Assembly: GCF_009707325.1 (NCBI RefSeq)
Contig: NZ_CP046103.1
Location: 3,703,284-3,767,283, forward strand
Source: Pseudomonas sp. IB20
GTDB lineage: Bacteria; Pseudomonadota; Gammaproteobacteria; Pseudomonadales; Pseudomonadaceae
DNA length: 64,000 nt
Reading direction: 5' to 3'
A model generated the notes under the pieces. That model was not told the origin of the DNA. It made no database searches and saw only the letters and a program-made list of their open reading frames with translations. This document shows, one piece after another, positions 41,037 through 50,590 of the stretch. The translations under genes were made by a program, and so were the position numbers. Every line of letters begins with the position of its first letter. The first letter of the stretch is position 1.

Positions 41037-43417
41037 GCCCTAAGTCGCTCCGCTTCCACCCGATCCCTGCCCGCCTGCTTGGCCACATACACCGCCGAGT
41101 CCGCGCGCAACAGCAGCCCATCAATGCCTTCATCGACCCGCCAACTGGCCACACCGAAGCTGGCGGTCACGGTGCCGACCGCGTCCATCGGTGCACTGCG
41201 CAGCGATTGCCACAACTCCACCGCCAGGCTGTATGCCTGGTCACCATCGGTGTGCGGGCATAGCACCACGAACTCTTCGCCACCCAGGCGACAAAACACA
41301 TCGGTGCGCCGCAAACGCTGACTGATGCGATTGCACACCTCCTGCAACACCCCATCGCCCACGGCGTGCCCGTACTGGTCGTTGATACGCTTGAAGTGGT
41401 CGATATCGAACATGATCAACGACAGCATCCCAGAAGTGCGGTTGAGCCTGAGTATCTCGGCCTTGAGGCGATCCTGGAAATAACGCCGGTTATGGATGCT
41501 CGTCAGCGAGTCGGTGATCGACAGCGCGCGCAGCTCTTCCTCCACCCGTTTGAGATCAGAAATATCCGATACGTAGCCATACCACAGCGTACCGCCCCCA
41601 GGTAATTCTTCCGGCGTGGCTTCGCCGCGAATCCAGCGCAGGCCGCGTTGCGGCAACAACACGCGGTACTCTTCGCGCCAGTGGCTCAACTGCAACGCCG
41701 ACAAGCGAATGGACAAGCGAACCCGCTCCACATCCTGCGGATGGATGCGCTCGAAGACCTTGCTTGCGTCCTGCTGCAACAGGCCGGTTTCAATTTCATA
41801 GATATCGCGCATGCCATCGCTGGCATAGATGAAGCGCCCGTTGCCCTTGGGTTCGAGGGTGAACTGGAAGATCCCGCCGGGCACGTGGGCGCTGAGTTTT
41901 TTCAGCAGACGATCCCGCGCCGCCAGGGCCTCGTAGGCACGTTTCTGCTCGGTGACATCCAGGTAAATCGCCAAGTGCCCGACCCACAAACCATGGTCAT
42001 CGAGCAACACGGTGCCGAGCATGTTCACCGTCAACCGGCTGCCATCTTCGCGCAACAGCGTCCACTCTCGGGCCTCGTGCAGGTTGTCTGGGCTCTCCAC
42101 CAGCATCGCCTGGCTCGGCGGGATGCGCTTGCCCATGGTCACACTTAAAGTGGCGGAGCGCGCTTCGAGTTCAGCGCCCAAGTGCAGGCTCTCCAGGGTC
42201 ATGCAACCCAGTACCTGCTCGGCCTTGTAGCCCAGCATCAGCTCGGCGCCGGCATTGAACGTATTGATCACACCGCGCAAATCGGTGGCAATGATCGCGA
42301 CCTGGGTGGCCGCATTCAGCACGCTGCGCAATTGCCCATGGGCCCCGCGCAGCTCCTGCTCACGCAGGCGCAACTGCTCGGTGCGCTGCTCCACCAGTTT
42401 CAGTGCGCGCTGGCGTTGGCTGACCAACACATACAGCAACGCGCTGAGCAGCAGGCTGAGCAACCCGCCCATGGTCAGGATAGTACTCATCGAGGAGTGG
42501 TTGGCCTGGTCGAAGACCCGGCTGGCTTGCACAGTCAGGGCATACACGTGGTCGCCGAGGGTGAGACGGCGCGCAGCAGTGAGATCGCTGGCGCCGACCG
42601 CATTGCTCGACGCATACAGCACGCGCTGCTGGGTGTCTGAGGTATCGACGATCTGCATCACCAAGTTGTCGCGGTTGGGGTTGGGCAAACCATCGGCCAT
42701 CAGTTGGCGCATGCTGATCACCGCCATCACAAAGCCGCCGGGTTCAGCCGTGGGTAGCTTACTGACAGGCGCCACCAGCAAAACGCCGGCAGCATACGCC
42801 GGCTCCACGCCCACCAGTTGCATGGGCTGGGACACCGCAGGCTTGCCACTTTTTTGCGCGCGCTCAAGGGCCGAGCGCCGAAGCGGCTGAGCCAGCAGGT
42901 CAAAGCCCAGCGGCGAGCCCAGCAGGCTTTGGGTCTGGCTGTACAGCACAGGCACGTATTCATCGCGCTCGGGGGCCGGCGCCAATTCGCCTGACGCGTT
43001 CAATTCACGGATGGCGAAAGGGGCGCCGCGCTGGCGCGAGATCTCTTGTTCAAACGCACTACGTTGATCGCGCGATATCCGCGGCGCCCAGGCATAGGCG
43101 CGGGCGCGCAGCAGCAAGGGTTGGGCAAACCCATCAAACTCTGCACGGGACACGTCACTGGAGTTGACGAAGAAACGCTGCAGGCTCGCCAGGCGTTGTT
43201 CCTGGTCTTCAAAGCGTTCCTGAAGACGGGTGTAGCGCTCGTTGACCAGCAACTGGAAGCGCTGGCGAACCTGTTGCTGGTGGAGGTTAGCAGTGGCCCA
43301 GGCGACGATGAGCGTCAGCGCGCCACCTGCCAGTAACACCACCAATGCCACCAGCCAAGCTGACGCCTGTTCACTGATAAAGCCAAGGATTTTCGGGCGT
43401 ACGGCATGCATCGGCAT
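40988..43417 (-). CDS. Membrane diguanylate cyclase with CHASE-like and PAS domains
   Basis: A protein of about 809 residues. A first membrane helix (about 20-44), a periplasmic CHASE-type sensor, a second helix (about 310-335), two PAS domains (VAIIATDLRGVINTFNAGAE; the GGIFQFTLEPKGNGRF region with a PAC), and a GGDEF domain whose active motif reads GGEEF (near residue 710), so c-di-GMP synthesis is expected. No EAL domain. The last 16 residues (AWELACLRLQRVSQRI) are encoded by a REP element. Start uncertain among ATG 43417, ATG 43411 and GTG 43426. Signal sensed unknown. Confidence 0.92.
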   Translation of the reverse strand: MPMHAVRPKILGFISEQASAWLVALVVLLAGGALTLIVAWATANLHQQQVRQRFQLLVNERYTRLQERFEDQEQRLASLQRFFVNSSDVSRAEFDGFAQPLLLRARAYAWAPRISRDQRSAFEQEISRQRGAPFAIRELNASGELAPAPERDEYVPVLYSQTQSLLGSPLGFDLLAQPLRRSALERAQKSGKPAVSQPMQLVGVEPAYAAGVLLVAPVSKLPTAEPGGFVMAVISMRQLMADGLPNPNRDNLVMQIVDTSDTQQRVLYASSNAVGASDLTAARRLTLGDHVYALTVQASRVFDQANHSSMSTILTMGGLLSLLLSALLYVLVSQRQRALKLVEQRTEQLRLREQELRGAHGQLRSVLNAATQVAIIATDLRGVINTFNAGAELMLGYKAEQVLGCMTLESLHLGAELEARSATLSVTMGKRIPPSQAMLVESPDNLHEAREWTLLREDGSRLTVNMLGTVLLDDHGLWVGHLAIYLDVTEQKRAYEALAARDRLLKKLSAHVPGGIFQFTLEPKGNGRFIYASDGMRDIYEIETGLLQQDASKVFERIHPQDVERVRLSIRLSALQLSHWREEYRVLLPQRGLRWIRGEATPEELPGGGTLWYGYVSDISDLKRVEEELRALSITDSLTSIHNRRYFQDRLKAEILRLNRTSGMLSLIMFDIDHFKRINDQYGHAVGDGVLQEVCNRISQRLRRTDVFCRLGGEEFVVLCPHTDGDQAYSLAVELWQSLRSAPMDAVGTVTASFGVASWRVDEGIDGLLLRADSAVYVAKQAGRDRVEAERLRAWELACLRLQRVSQRI

Positions 43418-43503
43418 AGGCAACACTCACAACGCCAGCGTGCGGGGCTGTCACTTTGGCTAGGCGTTAAGTTATAGCCATGAGGCCACGGTTTGACCAG
43501 CGT

Positions 43504-43547
43504 AAAAAAGCCGCAAGACTGGAATACACCAGGCCTGCGGCTTTTTT
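43504..43547. terminator. Bidirectional terminator after rlmKL
   Basis: AAAAAAGCCGCA / TGCGGCTTTTTT (43504-43515 with 43536-43547) with an inner CTGG/CCAG pairing. The T run on the minus strand serves rlmKL. Confidence 0.88.
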
Positions 43548-43567
43548 GTTTCAACTTGGTGCAGCGA

Positions 43568-45838
43568 TCAGCGTGCGGTGATTTTCCAGGCCCGGTGGAT
43601 CTTCGCGTTACGCGCGAAATCCGGGTCCAGGGTCTTGTCGCTGATTTCCTCGACCGCATAGCGTTCGCTGAGGTTGTCCTCAAGCACGAACTTGCGGAAG
43701 TTGTTCGAGAAGTACAACACGCCGCCCGGTGCCAGGCGGGCCATGGCCAGGTCGAGCAACTGCACGTGGTCGCGCTGCACGTCGAAGATACCTTCCATGC
43801 GCTTGGAGTTGGAGAAAGTCGGCGGGTCGATGAAGATCAGGTCGAACTCATCGCGGCTGGCTTCCAGCCACGCCATCACGTCACCCTGCTCCAGACGGTT
43901 CTTGTCAGAGAAACCATTGAGCGAGAAGTTACGACGCGCCCAGTCCAGGTAGGTCTTGGACAAATCGACGCTGGTGGTGCTGCGCGCGCCGCCTTTGGCT
44001 GCGTGCACACTGGCGGTGGCGGTGTAGCAATACAGATTGAGGAAACGCTTGCCGGCCGCTTCTTTCTGGATGCGCATGCGCATCGGGCGGTGGTCGAGGA
44101 ACAGGCCGGTGTCCAGGTAGTCGGTGAGGTTGACCAGCAACTGCACGCCGCCTTCGCTCACTTCAGTAAACTTGCCCTGGGCGCTCTGGCGCTCGTATTG
44201 CTTGGTGCCGCTCTGGCGTTCGCGACGCTTGACCACCACGCGGCTCTTGTCGATGTTCAGCGCCTGGGGAATCGCGGCCAGGGCATCGAACATGCGTGCG
44301 GAGGCTTTTTCCGGGTCGATGGACTTCGGCGCGGCGTATTCCTGCACGTGCACCCAGTCGTGGTAGAGGTCGATGGCCATGGAGTACTCCGGCATGTCGG
44401 CATCGTACACACGGTAGCAATCCACGCCTTCACGCTTGGCCCACTTGCCCAGCAGCTTGAGGTTCTTCTGCAGGCGGTTGGCGAACATCTGCCCGCCTTC
44501 GCTCAAGCGTGCCTGTTCGACTACCGGGGCCGGGGCCGGGGCTGGCTTGATCGGGTTACCGTTCTTGTTGTACTGACGCTCTTGCGGCTCAACCGGGGCT
44601 TGGTCGTAAGCGGCTTGCTCACGTTCGGCCTGGCGCTGTTCCGGGGTGCGACGCTCGCCGGTGACGAACTGGTCCGGGTTGACCTTGATCAGCAGTAGTT
44701 TGCACGGCAAGGCGCCGTTCCAGAACGAATACTGTTTGTGGCTGCGGATGCCCATCCGCTTGCCCAGGTCCGGTGCGCCGGTGAACACGGCGGCTTCCCA
44801 ACCCATGCACGCCTGGCGCAAACGCTCGCCGAGGTTCTGGTAGAGGTACAACAGGCTGGCTTCGTCACCCAGGCGCTCGCCGTAAGGTGGGTTGCAGATC
44901 ACCAGGCCTTTCTGGTTCTGGTCCGGGCGCGGCTCGAAGGTGCCGACTTCACCTTGGTACACCTTGATCCAGTGACTCAGGCCTGCGCGTTCGATGTTGT
45001 TACGGGCGGGCTGGATCAACCGCGGGTCGGCTTCGTAGCCACGGACCCACAATGGCGGCTTGTTCATGCCGATGGCGGCACGCTCGCTGGCCTCTGTGTG
45101 CAGCTTCTTCCACAGCGCCGGGACGTGGCCGAGCCAGGTGGTGAAGCCCCACAGTTCGCGGTTGAGGTTAGGCGCCATGTCGGCGGCAATCATCGCGCCT
45201 TCGACCAGGAAGGTGCCGACGCCGCACATCGGGTCAGTCAGCGCGCCGCCTTCGGCCGCAATGCGCGGCCAGCCGGCGCGGATCAGGATTGCCGCTGCCA
45301 GGTTTTCCTTCAACGGTGCCGCGCCCTGCTGCAGGCGGTAACCGCGCTGGTGCAGGCTGTGGCCGGACAGGTCGAGGGACAGAATCGCTTCGCCTCGGTC
45401 CAGGCGCAGGTGGATGCGCAGGTCCGGGTTGATCTTGTCGATGGACGGACGTTCGCCGGTCGGGGTGCGCAGCTTATCGACGATCGCATCCTTGACCTTC
45501 AGCGCGCCGAAGTGGGTGTTGTCGATGCCCGAGCCATGGCCACTGAATTCCACCGCCAGGCTGCCGTCCGAGACCATGTGGTCGGCCCATTCGATGTCCA
45601 GCACGCCGTAGTAGAGGTCTTCGGCGTCCTTCATCGGGAAGCGCTTGAGCACCAGCAACACGCGGTTGGCCAGGCGCGACCAGAGGCACAGGCGGTAGGC
45701 GGTTTCCATGTCGGCCATGCCGCGCACGGCCGAGGTGTGCTCGCGGGCGTCCTCAAGGCCAAGCCCGACGGCTTCCTCGATCAGCAGGCCTTCGAGGCCC
45801 TTGGGGCAGGTGAGGAAGAGTTCAAAACGGTCCGACAT
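43568..45838 (-). CDS. rlmL: Bifunctional 23S rRNA methyltransferase RlmKL
   Basis: A 756-residue fused enzyme that methylates G2445 (m2G) and G2069 (m7G) of 23S rRNA. N-terminal THUMP domain and RlmL methyltransferase with ALTDPMCGVGTFLVEGAM and VICNPPYGERLGDE; C-terminal RlmK domain with LNLYCYTATASVHAAKGGA and IFIDPPTFSNSKRM. ATG 45838 (MSDRFELFLTCPKGLE) is the conserved start even though the frame is open to 46054. Confidence 0.97.
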   Translation of the reverse strand: MSDRFELFLTCPKGLEGLLIEEAVGLGLEDAREHTSAVRGMADMETAYRLCLWSRLANRVLLVLKRFPMKDAEDLYYGVLDIEWADHMVSDGSLAVEFSGHGSGIDNTHFGALKVKDAIVDKLRTPTGERPSIDKINPDLRIHLRLDRGEAILSLDLSGHSLHQRGYRLQQGAAPLKENLAAAILIRAGWPRIAAEGGALTDPMCGVGTFLVEGAMIAADMAPNLNRELWGFTTWLGHVPALWKKLHTEASERAAIGMNKPPLWVRGYEADPRLIQPARNNIERAGLSHWIKVYQGEVGTFEPRPDQNQKGLVICNPPYGERLGDEASLLYLYQNLGERLRQACMGWEAAVFTGAPDLGKRMGIRSHKQYSFWNGALPCKLLLIKVNPDQFVTGERRTPEQRQAEREQAAYDQAPVEPQERQYNKNGNPIKPAPAPAPVVEQARLSEGGQMFANRLQKNLKLLGKWAKREGVDCYRVYDADMPEYSMAIDLYHDWVHVQEYAAPKSIDPEKASARMFDALAAIPQALNIDKSRVVVKRRERQSGTKQYERQSAQGKFTEVSEGGVQLLVNLTDYLDTGLFLDHRPMRMRIQKEAAGKRFLNLYCYTATASVHAAKGGARSTTSVDLSKTYLDWARRNFSLNGFSDKNRLEQGDVMAWLEASRDEFDLIFIDPPTFSNSKRMEGIFDVQRDHVQLLDLAMARLAPGGVLYFSNNFRKFVLEDNLSERYAVEEISDKTLDPDFARNAKIHRAWKITAR

Positions 45839-46370
45839 GGGGCATTCCAGGCTTTTCAGCAATAAATGAACGGGCGACGCATCGCCGGCTCGGTTTTCAA
45901 TCAAGCACTTTTCTTGAAGAGTGCTCGCGTGGCACGAATGTGCCGTTCCACCCCGGCTGCCGGGCCCTTGGGCCAAAATTTCCGGGGCAGATAAATAATT
46001 GGTTGCAACAAAAAGAAATATTCCGACCCTTCGTCGAATAATAACCGACTGCAACGAGCGGGCATTCTCACTAAAGGATTAAACCCATCCTCTTTGCAGG
46101 GCACATCATAGCTGGGTTTGCCCAATAAAAGGGGCGAAAAGCCATCCCAGCTTATGGCTATAGCATCGTTATCGTTACGTGCTTATGACAAAACGATCAT
46201 TGAATCCATGTGACCTATTGGTTAGAACTCAACACAGGTTGGCGCCGTAACGGCGCCGACACATAGGCTCGCCACGCCGGCAGCGAGCCCACCAACGGCA
46301 GAAAAACTCTGCCCGGCCTCGGACGAGGCCGAAGGATATCTACACAGTCAACAAGTGAGGGAAACACCCT
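45839..46370. other. Divergent rlmKL-rmf gap with structured rmf leader
   Basis: No gene is seen in these 532 bases. Close to rmf there are three successive perfect or near-perfect hairpins: GGCGCCG/CGGCGCC (46241-46257), GGCTCGC/GCGAGCC (46266-46289) and GGCCTC/GAGGCC (46315-46330). They probably lie in a long 5' untranslated region of rmf mRNA. An AT-rich stretch before 46230 may hold the rmf promoter. Confidence 0.65.
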
Positions 46371-46586
46371 ATGAGAAGACTTAAGCGTGATCCGTTGGAA
46401 AGAGCATTTTTACGCGGATATCAGTATGGCGTTCATGGAAAGTCCCGTGAGCTTTGCCCATTTACTCTACCGTCGGTACGCCAAGCCTGGATCAATGGCT
46501 GGCGAGAAGGACGCGGCGACAATTGGGACGGTATGACCGGCACTGCGGGGATCCACAGACTCAACGAACTTCACGCCGTCGGCTAA
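46371..46586 (+). CDS. rmf: Ribosome modulation factor
   Basis: A basic 71-residue protein beginning MRRLKRDPLERAFLRGYQYG, the RMF signature. RMF dimerises 70S ribosomes into inactive 100S particles in stationary phase. GAGGGAAACACCCT precedes the ATG. It has a structured leader and its own terminator, so it is monocistronic. Confidence 0.97.
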   Translation: MRRLKRDPLERAFLRGYQYGVHGKSRELCPFTLPSVRQAWINGWREGRGDNWDGMTGTAGIHRLNELHAVG

Positions 46587-46673
46587 TACAGGGCACTTAA
46601 TCCGACACACCACCTTGAAGATTATGTAACGACTTAACCACGCACGCCCCATCAGGGCGGCGGGCTTCGGCCC

Positions 46674-46700
46674 AAGGGCTCCTTTAGGGAGCCCTTTTTA
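46674..46700 (+). terminator. rmf terminator
   Basis: AAGGGCTCC / GGAGCCCTT stem (46674-46682 with 46688-46696), five-base loop, then TTTA. It lies 88 bases after rmf. Confidence 0.9.
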
Positions 46701-46712
46701 TTGGCTGATCAA

Positions 46713-47732
46713 TCAGCGCAAGGCTGCAATCGCGTCCACCGATTCGCGAATCAACGCCGGGCCTTTGTAAATAAAGCCTGTGTACAACTGCACGAGGCTG
46801 GCGCCGGCAGCGATCTTCTCAGCCGCGTGCTTGCCTTCGGTGATGCCGCCCACGGCGATGATCGGCAAGCGCCCCGCCAACTCAGCCGCCAACACCTTGA
46901 CGGTGTGGGTGCTCTTGTCGCGCACCGGGGCGCCCGACAGCCCGCCGGCTTCATCACCATGGGCGAGCCCTTCAACGCCGACTCGGCTCAAGGTCGTATT
47001 GGTGGCGATCACCGCGTCCATGCCCGAATCCACCAGGGCCTGGGCGACCAGCACGGTTTCTTCGTCGCTCATGTCCGGGGCGATCTTGATAGCCAGCGGC
47101 ACACGCTTGCCATGGCGCACGGCCAGGTCTTCCTGGCGCTGGCGCAACGCTTCGAGCAACTGCTTGAGGGAGTCGCCAAACTGCAGGCTGCGCAGGCCCG
47201 GGGTGTTCGGCGAGCTGACATTGACGGTAACGTAGCTGGCGTGGGCGTAGACCTTGTCCAGGCAAATCAGGTAGTCATCAACGGCACGCTCTACCGGTGT
47301 ATCGAAGTTCTTGCCGATATTGATGCCCAGAATGCCTTTGTATTTCGCGGCGTGAACCCGCGACAGCAGGTGATCGACGCCCAGGTTGTTGAAGCCCATG
47401 CGGTTGATGATCGCCTCGGCTTCCGGCAAGCGGAAGATCCGAGGTTTAGGGTTGCCGGGCTGCGGCCGTGGCGTCACGGTGCCAATTTCAACAAAACCGA
47501 AACCCAATTGCGCAAAGCCGTCGATGGCCGCGCCGTTCTTGTCCAGGCCGGCAGCCAGCCCGACGGGGTTAGGAAAATCGAGCCCCATCACCGACACCGG
47601 CATCTTCGCCGGGGCCTTGCATACCAGCCCATTGAGCCCCAAGCGGCCACCGGCACCGATCAAGTCCAGGGACAGATCGTGAGAGGTTTCCGGGGAGAGT
47701 TTGAACAACAGCTGGCGGGCCAGGGTATACAT
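46713..47732 (-). CDS. pyrD: Dihydroorotate dehydrogenase (quinone)
   Basis: A 339-residue class 2 enzyme of pyrimidine synthesis, membrane-associated and FMN-dependent. Signatures: [35 protein letters not shown], the catalytic Ser within [11 protein letters not shown], and [17 protein letters not shown]. Convergent with rmf. Confidence 0.98.
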   Translation of the reverse strand: MYTLARQLLFKLSPETSHDLSLDLIGAGGRLGLNGLVCKAPAKMPVSVMGLDFPNPVGLAAGLDKNGAAIDGFAQLGFGFVEIGTVTPRPQPGNPKPRIFRLPEAEAIINRMGFNNLGVDHLLSRVHAAKYKGILGINIGKNFDTPVERAVDDYLICLDKVYAHASYVTVNVSSPNTPGLRSLQFGDSLKQLLEALRQRQEDLAVRHGKRVPLAIKIAPDMSDEETVLVAQALVDSGMDAVIATNTTLSRVGVEGLAHGDEAGGLSGAPVRDKSTHTVKVLAAELAGRLPIIAVGGITEGKHAAEKIAAGASLVQLYTGFIYKGPALIRESVDAIAALR

Positions 47733-47817
47733 GGGCGGGCTAGACTCGGAGGCGGCGAAAGGTGGCGCCGATTATAGCCGGGGTGGCGCGCCAGGTGCGA
47801 GGTGCGCCGTCCAATCG

Positions 47818-48273
47818 TCAATGCCGTTGTGCAACCAACGCCTCATACTGCGCCCAGATTTTTTCTGCATAACGCAGGCGCAGCGCCTCACGCTCAGGTG
47901 CCGGCCCCGCGTTGTAGGAGCCTACGGCTGTCCAGTTGTAACCGAAGCGCTGGATAAACTCGGCAAGGATCGAGGCGCCCACTTCGACCGATAAACACGG
48001 CTCACTCAGCAGCCGCTCCTCGGTAATGCCCTGTTTGGCCAGACGGGGCAGGTGCATGCTGTTGATCTGCATCAGGCCGATATCTCGGGAGCCATCGCTG
48101 TTGCCATGGTTGATCGCCTGCGCACGAGCGCCCGACTCCACGACAGCGATGGCTTGTAACAGCTCCGGCTCGATGTCGTAGCGGCTGGCCACCTCATCCC
48201 AGCAACTGGCCCAGGCTTGATGGCTGCCCACCAGCACACTCAACAGTAACCCTTTGCCCAATCGCTTAATCAT
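47818..48273 (-). CDS. iagB: IagB-like lytic transglycosylase of SPI-1 type III secretion
   Basis: A 151-residue exported transglycosylase: signal peptide (MIKRLGKGLLLSVLVGSHQA), then CWDEVASRYDIEPELLQAIA, catalytic Glu47 in AVVESGARA, DIGLMQINSMH, and the AVGSYNAGP motif. Residue for residue it is closest to Salmonella IagB and Shigella IpgF among proteins I know. These open the wall for a type III needle. ATG 48273 overlaps the stop of the upstream hilA-like gene by eight bases, so they are coupled, as hilA and iagB are adjacent in SPI-1. Confidence 0.88.
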   Translation of the reverse strand: MIKRLGKGLLLSVLVGSHQAWASCWDEVASRYDIEPELLQAIAVVESGARAQAINHGNSDGSRDIGLMQINSMHLPRLAKQGITEERLLSEPCLSVEVGASILAEFIQRFGYNWTAVGSYNAGPAPEREALRLRYAEKIWAQYEALVAQRH

Positions 48274-48667
48274 GGGCCACCTGGCCACACGCCGAACAGA
48301 TGTACTGCGCGCGCGCCCGTTCAGACTGGTGCGGTTCGTGCTGCTCGACTTTCACGGCACACGTAAAGCGATAGCCTCTGCCATAGATCGTCTTGATAAA
48401 GTCCTTGTCCTTCCTAAGGTGCTTACGCAGCGCATAGATGCAGCGAGTGAGTGACTCCTCTGCGACATCCCCACGAGGCCAGCCCAACTCAAGCAAACGA
48501 TCCTTGGTCATCAGTACGCCATCGGACGCCAACAGCAGCCGCAACACATGCCACTCCTTGGGCGGCAACTGAGTATCCACGCCTTCACCGGTCAACCGGC
48601 CATCGCCATACAAGGTCCATCCGGCAAAAACCCGTGAGGCCGTCGGCCCATCATTCACGAGGGTCAT
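48266..48667 (-). CDS. HilA-like winged-helix regulator, DNA-binding domain only
   Basis: A 133-residue OmpR/PhoB-type DNA-binding protein with LPPKEWHVLRLLLASDG, EESLTRCIYALRKHLRK and IKTIYGRGYRFTCAV, closely matching the N-terminal domain of HilA, the SPI-1 master activator. The long TPR-like C-terminal part of HilA (553 residues in Salmonella) is absent. Instead there is a short tail with a CxxC (YICSACGQ). AGAGG lies before ATG 48667; GTG 48673 is less likely. Targets probably include iagB and the secretin. Confidence 0.85.
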   Translation of the reverse strand: MTLVNDGPTASRVFAGWTLYGDGRLTGEGVDTQLPPKEWHVLRLLLASDGVLMTKDRLLELGWPRGDVAEESLTRCIYALRKHLRKDKDFIKTIYGRGYRFTCAVKVEQHEPHQSERARAQYICSACGQVAHD

Positions 48668-48865
48668 ACACACCTCTGCATCCGACTACTGACATTGAAT
48701 TCCCTGTTTCCAGAAACGGCCGATACGGCAACCTCACGACTATAAAAACCAGAGCCGCAAACGGCGGTAGGAAAAGGCCGATGTAATCGAGGCTTTCGGC
48801 ACGCACCGCGTAGGATTTTTCATCACCAGAAACAACAAGGGCTCAGGAAATCGTTCAGAAGCGGC

Positions 48866-50308
48866 TCAAGGTTTCACCACAAACGCACGTTGCACACGCT
48901 CGTACTGGCTCTGCGTCAATGGCGGCGGCCCGACGGCGCCGGCGAGCATCTTCAATTCGCTCCCAATCGCCCGTGCCTGGATCACAAACAGCCGCACCTC
49001 AGCGCGTCGACTGCCGCTGGCCACCTCGTCCCCTCGTCGAAAACCACCCAGCCAAAGACGCCTGCCCGGAGGCACACGAACCACCGTGCTGATTCCCACT
49101 CGCCCCACCGCCCCTGCTGAGCCGGGCTTGAGCTTGCGGTCCAACTGACGGTCATCCTTGATGGTCAGCTGCATTTCGATCTGATTCGCTTCGGCAAAAC
49201 GCGGTAGCACACTGGCTTCGGTGCCATAACGTAAAGGCTGCCATTCAGCGCTTTTTTCTCCAGGCCCAGGCAGGTAAAACGTATGGTTATCCTGGAAAAC
49301 CGCCGGGACATTCTCTTGGGTCAGGGTCACGGGAAACGCCGTAACCCTGGCTTTGCGCCGGCGCTCCAGCACACCGAGCTGTGCCATCAAGCGGTTATCG
49401 TCCAACGGTTCCATAACGCGCGTTACCGAAGCACCGGTGTTGGTTTCCTGAGCCCAGGCCGCGCCCATCTTCTCGAATTCGCTACGGTAAACATCGACCT
49501 GCCATAACGACACCTCAATCGGGCGCTTCGGCTTGTCGAGCTCCGCCACCAGCTCCTCAATGACCTTCACCTGGTCAGGTTTTCCCTTGATCAACAGGCT
49601 GTTTGAGTCAGGGTAAGCCATCACCACCAAGCTTTTGTCGGCCAGCAGGCTTGGCGGGCGTTGTTTGTCATTTTTCTGCTCACTGGCTAACACGGTTTCG
49701 ATCATCGAGGCCATGCCCGGTACATTGACCTTGTCGCCGCCCATGGCGTACTGACGATCTGCCACATGGGTGTTGAATACCTGCACCACGCCGAAGGTTT
49801 GTTTGCCGACGCGCATCTGCGCGCGCTGCTTGTCCATCAGTTGAGCCAGGTGCAGTACTTGGTCCACATAGTTCGGTGGCCCGGACACATAGAACGTCCG
49901 CGCCCCGCTCTCCCTGAGCGGGTAGCGTGATTCATCAAGGCCCGAACGGCGCATGAACCCACGCAACCTGTCGACCGAGATATGCCGCAGCGCCACCGCC
50001 GTGCTTTTTGCCTCGCCGGCGCCATAGAGGTAAAGCACCTGCCCGTCGCTGTACCAAATCAGGCCTTGCTGCTCGGCGACCGCCTCCAGGGTCTGCTGCG
50101 CCGCCTCCAGGTCGAATGACCCGGAGAGGGTTCTACGCGCCACCTCGCGACTGACCACGATGGGTACGCCCAAAGGCACCGACAGCGCAGTGAAAAAGGT
50201 GTGCAAGCTCTCATCCCGCGCCTGGTAGTTCTCCCCCAACGCGGGCGTGATTGCCAACAACAGTGCCAAACACAGCAACCAGCGATGCAACCCGTGGTAG
50301 CTGATCAT
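48866..50308 (-). CDS. sctC: InvG-like type III secretion outer-membrane secretin (SctC)
   Basis: A 480-residue exported protein (signal peptide to about ALG-ENY, residue 26). The N domains (DESLHTFFTAL, SGSFDLEAAQQTLEAVAEQ, QGLIWYSDGQ, FYVSGPPNYVDQVLHLAQLMDKQ, AYPDSNSLLIKG) and the secretin core (TQENVPAVFQDNHTFY, VLPRFAEANQIEMQL, VVRVPPGRRLWLGGFRRGD) follow Salmonella InvG closely. After GGFRRGDE the conserved PxLGxxPxIGxLF segment is missing and the frame goes to EVRLFVIQARAI. Shorter than InvG (562). Possibly a decaying gene. Confidence 0.88.
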   Translation of the reverse strand: MISYHGLHRWLLCLALLLAITPALGENYQARDESLHTFFTALSVPLGVPIVVSREVARRTLSGSFDLEAAQQTLEAVAEQQGLIWYSDGQVLYLYGAGEAKSTAVALRHISVDRLRGFMRRSGLDESRYPLRESGARTFYVSGPPNYVDQVLHLAQLMDKQRAQMRVGKQTFGVVQVFNTHVADRQYAMGGDKVNVPGMASMIETVLASEQKNDKQRPPSLLADKSLVVMAYPDSNSLLIKGKPDQVKVIEELVAELDKPKRPIEVSLWQVDVYRSEFEKMGAAWAQETNTGASVTRVMEPLDDNRLMAQLGVLERRRKARVTAFPVTLTQENVPAVFQDNHTFYLPGPGEKSAEWQPLRYGTEASVLPRFAEANQIEMQLTIKDDRQLDRKLKPGSAGAVGRVGISTVVRVPPGRRLWLGGFRRGDEVASGSRRAEVRLFVIQARAIGSELKMLAGAVGPPPLTQSQYERVQRAFVVKP

Positions 50309-50590
50309 GGCTGTAGAATCGATAGACACCGTGGGTGTTCCTGACAGTCTGGCGCAAAGAGGCGGCCATACTGGGAGGCAGCCGAGTTTCAATCTTGATG
50401 GAAAGTTGACGGCAGCCCGCGCCAGCCTGCCCGTGGCATGTGCTTTGCTACGGACTCAGTATCAAAGCCTGCATCAACCTCGAAGCAGGCCTACAGACAA
50501 AGGCGTCGTACCCTGCAATGGCCTGCATCGCTATCCCAGCGCAGCCCATCAACGGTAACGACGCTTTTTTTTGAGAAACGGTAGGTGTTG

